From positions 124,001-188,000 of the forward strand of contig OZ244254.1 in NCBI GenBank assembly GCA_965217205.1: 64,000 nucleotides of DNA, in the 5' to 3' direction. This DNA is from Maricaulis sp947259345 (GTDB lineage: Bacteria > Pseudomonadota > Alphaproteobacteria > Caulobacterales > Maricaulaceae). Made by a program: the position numbers and the translations under genes. The notes beneath the pieces are model-generated. The model saw only the letters and a program-made list of their open reading frames with translations, ran no database searches and had not been told where the DNA came from. Shown one piece after another: positions 17,788 to 25,396 of this stretch (within the stretch, counting starts at the first letter, position 1; every line of letters begins with the position of its first letter).

Positions 17788-19913
17788 TCGTCGGGCGTGC
17801 TCACCTGCATCGGACGTTCATGCTGCAAGAATGTTTGGCCCGCACCGATCCTGGATACGAAAGCGTCATTGATTTCGCCGCGGAAGGCATCGACGATCCT
17901 TTGCCGATCTGTTCGGTCGTTCAGGATAAAGGGTGTCACGAGAACCAGCAGCACACGTTGGTCATTGCTGAAGGTTTCGGTTTTGAAGAGATTGCCGAGC
18001 AGGGGGATGTCCTGGAGCAGTGGCGCGCCAGTGGAGCCGCGATTGACCGTTTCGCTGATCAATCCACCCAGCACAGCCGTTTGGCCATCCTGCAGGGTAA
18101 TCGACGAGGTCATCCTGCGATTGGAAATGATGGGACTGCCGATGGCCTGATTGGGGTTCTCATCGGCCGAACTGACTTCTTGCGTGATGGCGAGGTCGAT
18201 CCGGTTACTGCTGAACACCCGCGGTTCGACAGTCAGGAGCACGCCGGTTGATCGGTACTGGATCGACTGCAGGATATCGGTGGAGCCGGAATCCTGGGTG
18301 TTGGCCGCCCGTTGGGACGTGATGATGGGTACATCGGTACCCACTTGCACTTCTGCGGACTCGCCCGAGCGCGCGACGACGCGAGGCGTGGACAGGATGT
18401 TGACCGCAGAATTGCTCGCATTGGCCGCCGCTTCGATGTCGACTTGCCCGGACCGGACAACAGCGGAGAGCCCGCCGCTCGACAGGCCAAGCGCGTCCTG
18501 GGTACCGATCTGCACATCCCCGCCCAGTGTATTGAGGAAGAATTCCAGGCCGAAACGCGTGCTGTCACTGAACACCACTTCGGCGATGGTTACCTCGACA
18601 AGGACTTCCGCGACAGGTGTGTCCAGTTGTTGCAGCAGACGGGTGAGATCGTCGTACTCATTCCGCGAACCGGTGAAAATGAGCCGGTTGCCGAAAGTGT
18701 CGACTGCCAGGCGGGAGTTGAGCGATCCGCCGGACGCATTCCGGTCCCCGCCCGCTTCCGTCTCGGGGCCGCTTGTCTGGCGTGAAGCCTCGCCCAGTAC
18801 GGTGCGCAGAACGCCGGCTAGCTCTTCGGCGTCAGTGTTTCGCACCTGGTAGACGTAGGACCGGGTCCCTTCCTCACGCTCGGCCGCGTCTTCCAACCGA
18901 CGCGCCGTCGCGATCAGATGCGCCAGCGTGTCGTCATTATGGGCGAAGACCAGGATCTGGTTGGTCTGGTCCAGGGCAAGCATGGACAGGGGCCGAACCT
19001 GGCGCGTGCCGAGCCCGACCTGATAGCCCTCCAGGGAGAGGATATCGACGAGCGCTTGTGCCAGCTCGGAAGCGTCCCAATTGCGCGGTGAGAGCGTCAC
19101 GGCGGCGGCGCCGGCAAAGCGCGCCTGGTCGAGTTGGCCGATCAGCTGCATGGCGGCATCCACGCGGTCCGACAAGCCCGTGAGGGACATGGAATTGATG
19201 TCTCGCCGGACCTGGATCGACAATTCCTGTTGATCGGGAAAGGCCTGACGCAGGATGGCGTCCATTTCCGCGGCGTCCGAATAATCGAACTCCACAAACT
19301 GGATCACGGGGCGCAATGGCGCTGACACGCCGGCGCGGGCGCGGGCGCGGATGATTTGCGGCATATTGCTGCGCAGGTCGCTGCGTTCGACGACAAGCGC
19401 CATCCCGTCCTGGACCTCGATGGCAAGGCCGTACTCGGCGAGTGCGGCGCCGAACAGGCCAAGGAAGGTGTCGGGCTCCATATCCTGCACGCTGCGCAAG
19501 GCGACGATGTCGTCGCGGTCGGCGACACCGGGACCGAGCGCGTAGGGCACACCAAGGATTTCACCCAGCGCCGTGTCGATAAAGGCCGGCAGCGGTTGTG
19601 CGGGCAAGGTGGCATTGATCGCCGGTCCGGCCGGAGACAATGTTGCGCTGAGCGCGCCGGCACCGGCAATGCCGCTGGAGCTACCCGGCACGATCCGCCG
19701 TGTGGTGACGAGGTCGGACTCGGCAGGCGTGTCGGCCTCGCCGCTGTCTTCTGTCTCTGCCGCGCTTGCGGCGTCGCGCCTCTCAAGCTCGGCCCGGCGC
19801 TCGCCGATGACCGGATTGAGGCGGGAGTCAGGGCTGAATGCGGCAGTCGAACACCCTGAAAGGAGGAGAAAACCCAGCGAGCTGAGGGTGATTTTCCTGA
19901 TACGAGTCATCAC
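17784..19913 (-). CDS. gspD: Type II secretion secretin GspD, lipoprotein type
   Basis: Outer-membrane secretin channel, 709 aa. The N-terminus is a lipoprotein signal: basic residues, a hydrophobic run and lipobox LSGC with Cys21. N0-N3 domains follow (FDYSDAAEMDAILRQAF, YVYQVRNTDAEELAGVL), then the secretin core with LVEVTIAEV, VNILSTPRVVARSGESAEVQVGTDVPI, VLLTVEPRV and VLGGLISETVNRGSTGAPLLQDIPLLGNLF. The lipid anchor recalls the self-piloting liposecretin of Hxc-type systems; no separate pilotin (GspS) is seen nearby. It overlaps gspC upstream and gspO downstream by 4 bp each. Confidence 0.95.
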   Translation of the reverse strand: MMTRIRKITLSSLGFLLLSGCSTAAFSPDSRLNPVIGERRAELERRDAASAAETEDSGEADTPAESDLVTTRRIVPGSSSGIAGAGALSATLSPAGPAINATLPAQPLPAFIDTALGEILGVPYALGPGVADRDDIVALRSVQDMEPDTFLGLFGAALAEYGLAIEVQDGMALVVERSDLRSNMPQIIRARARAGVSAPLRPVIQFVEFDYSDAAEMDAILRQAFPDQQELSIQVRRDINSMSLTGLSDRVDAAMQLIGQLDQARFAGAAAVTLSPRNWDASELAQALVDILSLEGYQVGLGTRQVRPLSMLALDQTNQILVFAHNDDTLAHLIATARRLEDAAEREEGTRSYVYQVRNTDAEELAGVLRTVLGEASRQTSGPETEAGGDRNASGGSLNSRLAVDTFGNRLIFTGSRNEYDDLTRLLQQLDTPVAEVLVEVTIAEVVFSDSTRFGLEFFLNTLGGDVQIGTQDALGLSSGGLSAVVRSGQVDIEAAANASNSAVNILSTPRVVARSGESAEVQVGTDVPIITSQRAANTQDSGSTDILQSIQYRSTGVLLTVEPRVFSSNRIDLAITQEVSSADENPNQAIGSPIISNRRMTSSITLQDGQTAVLGGLISETVNRGSTGAPLLQDIPLLGNLFKTETFSNDQRVLLVLVTPFILNDRTDRQRIVDAFRGEINDAFVSRIGAGQTFLQHERPMQVSTPDE

Positions 19914-20419
19914 TGCCCTACATTGTTGGGAACAAATACATCGATTGTCCGGATTTCCCCGTCCCGCTCCAGCCGGAGCGTTCTCGGGCTTATCTCGGCA
20001 ATCATCCAGCCGTCAAACAGTTCCTCGCCGGGGACAAAGATGTCGACCAGGCTCGCCTCTCCGGACGCATGGATCCGCCACTCGGATTCGCGACGCACGA
20101 GGGCGCGGATGTCGGGCAGGCGGGCGGCAATGGCCGCGGCGAGACCGTCCGCAGCAGCCGGGCCCTGAGCATCGGGGTCAACCGCGTCCCCATTGAGCGC
20201 GGCGAGGGTTTGGGCGGCCGGGAAAAGATTGGTCTGACCCAGGCGCTGAACCAGTGTCTCGACATTGGCGCCGTCCGGACCGTCCAGCGGGTTGAGGGCG
20301 CGGGACTGACCGGTCAGGCGCGCGGTGGTCGGGGATGGCGGCAGCAGGAGGCCGGCGGCAGCAGCCAGCGCGCAGGCCAGACCCGCAGCGCCAAATCTCA
20401 GCTGCATGAGGGACATCAT
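19910..20419 (-). CDS. gspC: Type II secretion GspC-like inner-membrane protein
   Basis: About 169 aa, with one N-terminal membrane helix (residues 8-26) and a periplasmic domain. The segment from WRIHASGEASLVDIF to GWMIAEISPRTLRLERDG resembles the homology region of GspC, which contacts the secretin. There is no PDZ domain, so it is a short version. The ATG at 20419 overlaps the gspM stop (ATGA) and its 3' end overlaps gspD. Position next to gspD supports GspC; sequence similarity alone is modest. Confidence 0.7.
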   Translation of the reverse strand: MMSLMQLRFGAAGLACALAAAAGLLLPPSPTTARLTGQSRALNPLDGPDGANVETLVQRLGQTNLFPAAQTLAALNGDAVDPDAQGPAAADGLAAAIAARLPDIRALVRRESEWRIHASGEASLVDIFVPGEELFDGWMIAEISPRTLRLERDGEIRTIDVFVPNNVGQ

Positions 20420-20982
20420 GACGCCTCTCCCTCGATGATGGCGGGGGCGATCAGGCGGATGGTGACCGGCCGGTTGCGACCACCCCACACCACTTCCGCC
20501 GGTCGCAGATCACCGTCGGCCTGGGTGACAGCTTCCAGGAAGGTGGCGAAGCCGCCGCCATTGCTGCGGGCGGTCATCTCCACCTCGAACAGGACCGCCC
20601 CGCCGGACAGCGGTTCGCTGCGCAGGACCGACACGCGCGGCGTGGTGAGCCGGGAGACCCGCGCGGCATTCTCCACCGCACCCAGGATCTGGGCGCTCGC
20701 CAGGCCTGTCGTCGTGCCGCGCCAGAAGCGCGATTCCGCGGCGTCGACCTCGGCCCGTGCTGCTTCCAGGACGGTGTTCCAGTCGCGTTGTTCCAGGGCG
20801 GCTTCCCGCCCGGCAAGTTCGGTGCGGACCGTGGCCAATTGCTGGACCAGGCGCGTATTGCGGGTACTCAGATCCATCGCGGCCACAATGCCCGCCAGGG
20901 CCACAAGCACGATCAGGCCGAGCCGGGCCCGGACGGTCAGGCTGTCGGAAGCGCGTTGAAGGGTTGTCGACAACAGGCTCAT
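20416..20982 (-). CDS. gspM: Type II secretion GspM-like protein
   Basis: About 188 aa. A membrane helix near residues 18-38 (LGLIVLVALAGIVAAMDL) is followed by a predicted coiled coil (TRLVQQLATVRTELAGREAAL) and a ferredoxin-like periplasmic domain (SGGAVLFEVEMTARSNGGGFATFLEAV), the usual GspM plan. It bridges the cytoplasmic ATPase/GspL platform and the periplasm. Start at 20982 is set by the ATGA overlap with gspL. Called from architecture and order rather than from strong motifs. Confidence 0.75.
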   Translation of the reverse strand: MSLLSTTLQRASDSLTVRARLGLIVLVALAGIVAAMDLSTRNTRLVQQLATVRTELAGREAALEQRDWNTVLEAARAEVDAAESRFWRGTTTGLASAQILGAVENAARVSRLTTPRVSVLRSEPLSGGAVLFEVEMTARSNGGGFATFLEAVTQADGDLRPAEVVWGGRNRPVTIRLIAPAIIEGEAS

Positions 20983-22064
20983 GCCGGGGTCTCCGCCTGG
21001 GTCTCGGACGGCGCGACAAGGTCGGCCTGAACCTCCCACTGGCCTTGCGTGCGGGCCCGCTGGATCCCGACATTGGCGAGCGAGGGCGCGCTTTCAAGGC
21101 GGCGGACAATCTCGGCCGGATCGACATCGGAACCGGCGGCGACGACCGCGTCGACCCGGCCTGGTGTGATGGCAAAGCTTTCCAGTCGGCCGTCGACGGC
21201 CTGAGCGGCTTCGGCGAGATCGGTCACCGGGATGAGCGGGTGAACGAGATCGAGCGCGGACCGGTATTCGTCCAGCCGGGCCGTGCTGGCCTGGTAGGCC
21301 TGCAGCGCATCGAACTGGGCCGAGCTCTCGGCGACGACGCTGCCCAGGGCGGACCGGGCCGTGTGCAGATCATAGGACAGCCGGGCCTGTGTGCCGGCGG
21401 CGTGCAGCAGGGGGGCGCCGACCAGGAGCAGCGCGGCGAGGGCGGCGTGCAACGGCGTCAGGCGGGCGGCCCAGCTTCGGGCCTGGTCCTGCACCCTGTC
21501 GGCGGCGGAGATGGGCGCACTGTCAGCATCGCTGGCCGGCGCGGCGCAGCTGCGCACGAAGATACCTATCTCGCCCTGGCTCGGCTGGCGTGACCAGAAG
21601 CGGCTGGCGAATAATTCGCCTTCGCGTATCAGCTGGCCTTCATATCCGTCCTGCAATTCGCGCAGGCGAAACCCGTCACCCCAGTGACTGTCAGCCTGGC
21701 CATCATCCTGTCCGTCACCTTGCGCAGCGATGGCCGGCTCCGGCACGATCCAGGCGGTCTCCGGCACACCGAGGCGGGTCAGCAGGGCGCGGTCCCAGGA
21801 CCAGGCCGCGGCATGGCGACGACCCCAGACGATGAACAGGCCGGGATCGGCAAAGGGCGCCCGATTGCGGGCCGCCAGTTCGACGGCGCGGCGCACCCGG
21901 TCATCGACCCGGCCGGCCGGTCTCTCAATGCGTTCAAAATGAAGCAGGGCGCGGCTGACGACATGGCGCTCGCCGACCAGAACCGCGCGCGCCAGCGCAC
22001 CAGCCGGGCGCGGCGCCAGGCCGGCGGCGGACACGCGGCGGTCAACCGGCTTGAGGAAGTTCAT
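20979..22064 (-). CDS. gspL: Type II secretion GspL-like protein
   Basis: About 361 aa. A cytoplasmic N-terminal domain of about 220 residues (actin-like in GspL) precedes one membrane helix (LHAALAALLLVGAPLLHAAG) and a small periplasmic domain with GRVDAVVAAGSDVDPAEIVRRL, typical of GspL/PilN-like proteins. It would link the GspE ATPase to the membrane platform. The ATG at 22064 overlaps the end of gspK by 23 bp; longer starts exist but would overlap more. Sequence between the domains is low complexity (acidic and Gln-rich). Confidence 0.75.
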   Translation of the reverse strand: MNFLKPVDRRVSAAGLAPRPAGALARAVLVGERHVVSRALLHFERIERPAGRVDDRVRRAVELAARNRAPFADPGLFIVWGRRHAAAWSWDRALLTRLGVPETAWIVPEPAIAAQGDGQDDGQADSHWGDGFRLRELQDGYEGQLIREGELFASRFWSRQPSQGEIGIFVRSCAAPASDADSAPISAADRVQDQARSWAARLTPLHAALAALLLVGAPLLHAAGTQARLSYDLHTARSALGSVVAESSAQFDALQAYQASTARLDEYRSALDLVHPLIPVTDLAEAAQAVDGRLESFAITPGRVDAVVAAGSDVDPAEIVRRLESAPSLANVGIQRARTQGQWEVQADLVAPSETQAETPA

Positions 22065-23094
22065 CAAGCGCGTCGGCCTCTTCGACATGGAACGCCCCCT
22101 CGACAATCGATCCGCCCACAACATACGAAAACGCAATCTCATAGGGTTTGTACAGGTTTGCGAGCGTGAGGTCGATCCGCGTCAACTGTATGTATTCGGC
22201 GTCGGGACGATGGGTGACGATCAGAAAGCTGGGCCCGGGAATGGCGGAATTGTCGTTGAACGCTTCCAGGCCTTCCAGCCCGCTAATTCCGAAGTCCTGA
22301 TACTGTACCAGCCGGTTGCGGTCCTCGAGCGCATCCATGGCGCGGTCGAGCTGGCGCGCATCCTCGCCGACCAGTTCGCGCAACAGGTATTCCGGCACCA
22401 GGCGCGCCGCCATGGCCGACTGCCCGCCGGCAAAGGCAAAGAGATCCATCAGGCGCGGATCGGCGCACAGAAAGACCTCTTCATCCCAGCCCAGCGCCCC
22501 GCACGCGTCCGAGGCGGCGGACAGTGGAGCATTGCGGGGCGTCCGGCCGGCCGGATAATCGGCCGCTTCGGCGCCGCCCAGCACGCGCCGGTCATCCTGG
22601 TCGATATAGTCGACGAGGCGCGCTGCCAGTCTTTGCGCATCGGGTCGAGGCAGGCCGAGCGCCAGCAGCAGTGCTTCCGAAGCCGCGCCCGGATTTTCAC
22701 TGAGATTGACCAGGCCATTCGTGCCGATCAGGCGCACCACGACCGGGCCGTGGGTGCCTGCATGCAGATAAGGCGTGCCGGTGGCCGAAAGCGGTTCGCC
22801 GCCAATCCCGAAGCCGCCACTGATCGGATCCGGATCGCGCTCGCCGCCAACATGAAGCCAGGTCACTCCCATTGGCTCGGTCAACAGGAGGTGCAAAATG
22901 TCCGTCTCTGCAGCCTGGAAATCGGCGAGGGACTCCTCACGCGCACTGATCCGCGCAAAAACCGAATTGGCGGCACTCATCACCGTATAGGCAGCGCCGA
23001 GCAGGAGCGCGATGACCGCAATCGTCCAAAGCGCCAGCGGGAAGACATAACCGCGGCGCGCCCGGCGCGATATCCGTCTGCGGGCGGCGCTCAC
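22042..23094 (-). CDS. gspK: Type II secretion pseudopilin GspK
   Basis: Large minor pseudopilin at the tip of the pseudopilus, 350 aa. An arginine-rich leader RRISRRARRG precedes YVFPLALWTIAVIALLLGAAY; like other GspK proteins it lacks Glu at +5. The body shows GLVNLSENPGAASEALLLAL and RLVDYIDQDD, matching the helical insert domain of GspK, and FLIVTHRPD near the end. It overlaps gspJ by 4 bp upstream and gspL downstream. With GspI and GspJ it would form the tip complex. Confidence 0.88.
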   Translation of the reverse strand: MSAARRRISRRARRGYVFPLALWTIAVIALLLGAAYTVMSAANSVFARISAREESLADFQAAETDILHLLLTEPMGVTWLHVGGERDPDPISGGFGIGGEPLSATGTPYLHAGTHGPVVVRLIGTNGLVNLSENPGAASEALLLALGLPRPDAQRLAARLVDYIDQDDRRVLGGAEAADYPAGRTPRNAPLSAASDACGALGWDEEVFLCADPRLMDLFAFAGGQSAMAARLVPEYLLRELVGEDARQLDRAMDALEDRNRLVQYQDFGISGLEGLEAFNDNSAIPGPSFLIVTHRPDAEYIQLTRIDLTLANLYKPYEIAFSYVVGGSIVEGAFHVEEADALDELPQAG

Positions 23095-23774
23095 AAGATC
23101 TCCTCAATGTCGCGATCGCGCATGGGCGGCGCATTCCAGCCGGCCGATTCAACCGCCCACAAGGTCTCGCCATCCGCATCGACAATCATCACGATGGTCG
23201 GTGGCGGACGAAAATAGTCATACCAGGGATCAAACCCGTCTTCCGGTGGCCAGACCTCGATCATCTCGGGTGGTTCGTGCGCGTAGAGCTGGGCGCTGGT
23301 CTGATAGGCAAAGCGAAAACCGATATCCTGCGCGTCAAAGCGCATCGCGACCATGCCGTCGTCGAGCGCGTCGGTGTCGCGCGCACCAGGGCCCGGCTCC
23401 TGACCATCATCGGCCATCTGGTGCGCGACCTCCTGATACACCAGCGCGGTGCCATCACGCTCCGGCCGCAGGGTCAGCACGAAGCCGGTCGGCAAGCCGT
23501 GCGGCGCGAGCACCGGGCGCCGTGTCGTGCCGGAAATGCGTGTCGTGCTGCCGGTAAAGATACCGGGTGAGTCCAGGTAATCCGCCACCGATGCGGCCAG
23601 GGCGTCGCTGACGGCCTCCCGCGAGAACTCGGTCTCCAGCGCTCCGGCGAGCGCGATCTCAATCCCCGCCGTGCCGCGCGCCACGGCCATGATGGATTGC
23701 AGCAGGACCAGCGCCGTGATCGACGCGATCACCAGCGCGATCAGGGTTTCCAGGAGGGTGAATCCGCGGGTCAT
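23091..23774 (-). CDS. gspJ: Type II secretion minor pseudopilin GspJ
   Basis: 227 aa prepilin-like protein that opens the minus-strand gsp arm. The leader is very short (MTRG) before FTLLETLIALVIASITALVLLQS, with Glu at +5. The central and C-terminal region is mixed beta, with an acidic aromatic stretch (EDGFDPWYDYFRPPP). GspJ is assigned from length and from lying directly upstream of gspK, the standard I-J-K neighbourhood. Stop codon overlaps the gspK start. Confidence 0.82.
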   Translation of the reverse strand: MTRGFTLLETLIALVIASITALVLLQSIMAVARGTAGIEIALAGALETEFSREAVSDALAASVADYLDSPGIFTGSTTRISGTTRRPVLAPHGLPTGFVLTLRPERDGTALVYQEVAHQMADDGQEPGPGARDTDALDDGMVAMRFDAQDIGFRFAYQTSAQLYAHEPPEMIEVWPPEDGFDPWYDYFRPPPTIVMIVDADGETLWAVESAGWNAPPMRDRDIEEIL

Positions 23775-23887
23775 AACGTCCTAGGATGACGACAGGCTGC
23801 GTGGTATAACGCCGTCGATTTGGACGGTCCAGCAAGCATGGCGGGTTTTACCGGGCTCGCGGGTCCGTGTTAGGGGTCGATGTTGGT

Positions 23888-23907
23888 GATCAAAGTCGGC
23901 CTTGATC
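23888..23907. promoter_or_regulatory. Inverted repeat in the divergent gspJ/gspG promoter region
   Basis: In the 190-base gap between the two gsp arms, GATCAA and TTGATC form a perfect 6-bp inverted repeat separated by 8 bases. It could be an operator acting on both arms. A repeat this short can arise by chance. Confidence 0.25.
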
Positions 23908-23964
23908 GGCGTCGGCGTTGGAGGCGTTGGCCCGATCTTGCAAGTTTCGGATCAGGTTTGAACG

Positions 23965-24528
23965 ATGATGAGTAACAGTGTGACGGGACGGACCATGCGG
24001 GTATCAATGCGTATTGCAAAACGGGTTAAAAGCCGGATCTCGAGCGTCTTCTCCGGCTCTGCAAACGCGACGGCCAAGCGCCGCGGGCGCCTGCAAGCCG
24101 GCTATTCCCTGATGGAAGTGCTGATCGCCGTGGCCATTATCGCCACCCTGGCCGCGCTTGTCGCGCCGCGCCTCTTCGGTCAGCTCGACAGTTCCAGACA
24201 GGCCGCTGCCCTCACCCAGATCCGCATGGTCGAGACCGCGCTCGACACCATGCGCCTCGATCTCGGTCGCTATCCCAGCCAGGAAGAAGGCCTTGTCCTG
24301 CTGGTCGCGCCCAGCGCCGATGTCGGTGGCAGCTGGAACGGACCCTATATGGATGGCGGTCTGCCGCAGGATCCCTGGGGCCGGCCCTACCAGTACGAAG
24401 CCGGTGAGGACCTGTCCCGCCGCGGTCGTGTGATCAGCCTGGGCGCCGATGGCGAACCGGGCGGTGAGGGGCTTAATGCCGATATTGATCCGCGCCGTGT
24501 CGATCAACCGGCCGATGGTATCGGCTAG
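23965..24528 (+). CDS. gspG: Type II secretion major pseudopilin GspG
   Basis: Main subunit of the pseudopilus, 187 aa as read. The cleavage site is QAG before YSLMEVLIAVAIIATLAALVAPRLFG, with Glu at +5. RMVETALDTMRLDLGRYPSQEEGLVLLV and GPYMDGGLPQDPWGRPYQY are diagnostic of GspG, including the calcium-site region. Two oddities: residue +1 is Tyr rather than Phe, and the leader is about 46 residues, far above the usual 6-10. Starting at the ATG at 23995 shortens it only by ten. The leader is basic and in frame throughout. gspH follows after 10 bases. Confidence 0.93.
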   Translation: MMSNSVTGRTMRVSMRIAKRVKSRISSVFSGSANATAKRRGRLQAGYSLMEVLIAVAIIATLAALVAPRLFGQLDSSRQAAALTQIRMVETALDTMRLDLGRYPSQEEGLVLLVAPSADVGGSWNGPYMDGGLPQDPWGRPYQYEAGEDLSRRGRVISLGADGEPGGEGLNADIDPRRVDQPADGIG

Positions 24529-24538
24529 GGGCTGGCCC

Positions 24539-24949
24539 ATGGCGAGCAATCCGGCGCGCCGCAATCGTCGACAAGCCGGCTACAGCCTGCTCGAAGTTCT
24601 GATCGCCATGGCGATCCTGGCCCTGGCTGTCGCCCTGTCCATACCCTCCATGTCTGCCATGTATGAGCGTCACCAGGTGCGCCAGGCCTTCGCCGCCCTC
24701 AATGCCTGGGTCCTCGAAGAGCGCACCAGCGCCCGCCTGGCCGGCCACGCCGCCGATCATCCCGCCGGCCTGATTCCCGCGGCGGGGGCCGACATGCCGG
24801 ACGGCTGGACCGCTGAATTGCTGGAGCCCTGGCGCATCCATCCCTCCGGCGCCTGTGCCACGACGCGCATCCGCATCGCCTCGCCGCGCGATCGCATCTG
24901 GGACCGAAGTCTGGAGGCTCCGGCCTGCCGCGCCAATCTCCAGGTGTGA
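24539..24949 (+). CDS. gspH: Type II secretion minor pseudopilin GspH
   Basis: 136 aa prepilin-like protein. Basic leader ASNPARRNRRQAG before YSLLEVLIAMAILALAVALSIPSM; the cleavage region closely copies that of GspG, including Tyr at +1 and Glu at +5. The short C-terminal domain contains EERTSARLAGHAAD and two cysteines (SGACATT, APACRAN) that could form a disulfide. The ATG at 24539 follows TAGGGGCTGG. GspH is assigned by position after gspG; GspI-like identity cannot be excluded from sequence alone. Confidence 0.75.
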   Translation: MASNPARRNRRQAGYSLLEVLIAMAILALAVALSIPSMSAMYERHQVRQAFAALNAWVLEERTSARLAGHAADHPAGLIPAAGADMPDGWTAELLEPWRIHPSGACATTRIRIASPRDRIWDRSLEAPACRANLQV

Positions 24950-25396
24950 CGCCCCGGATGTGACCGTGATCACAGGCTGCAGCCAGCGCTCCGGACACCG
25001 CATTCGCGGGCCCGCGGCAGGGGCATGGTTTTTGGGCAACAGATGGAGGACTGATTAAGGCCGGTTAACGGTCTTTATGGATGGTCACCGGCCCGTGAGC
25101 CGGGCGCGAAACTGTTTGTTTGTCAAACATATGACAACAAGTTGTTAAACTGACTGCACCCTGCATTGAATGCCTTTTTCTCGCCCGATTCACAGTTGAC
25201 AGCCCTCCGCCAATGGGCTTTCCTCCGTCGCAGCGTCACGGGGTTTCTCGGGCGCGAAAGGTCCGTAGGGGAGGTTTGGGTGTGCAGCTTCGGCTAGCGC
25301 CTTGTCTACTCAGCCTAGGCCTGGATCGTTTGAAAAGCCGTCGTGGCAGCTGTCATGGCCATGACTTTAAATGTGTAGGAAAGAGGGGATTTCCCT
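24950..25396 (+). other. Long leader/promoter region before the secreted-protein gene
   Basis: A 447-base stretch with no credible gene. It holds TTAA-N6-TTAAC at 25055-25069, short palindromes GTTTGTCAAAC and AACAAGTTGTT near 25110-25150, and a TTGACA at 25197-25202 that could be a -35 element. The last 200 bases may be an untranslated leader. Just before the start codon, AGGG and CCCT can pair over the GAGGGG ribosome-binding site. Confidence 0.45.
25055..25069 (+). promoter_or_regulatory. CtrA-like binding site
   Basis: TTAAGGCCGGTTAAC, two TTAA halves separated by six bases. The consensus for the cell-cycle regulator CtrA in Caulobacter relatives is TTAA-N7-TTAAC, so the spacing is one short. 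It lies about 330 bases before the secreted-protein gene and after gspH. Confidence 0.35.

Noticed and set aside
22051..23217. A 388-codon plus-strand open frame opposite gspK and gspJ
   Set aside because: It is antisense to two pseudopilin genes that show clear cleavage sites and overlapping starts; its own translation has no recognisable domain.
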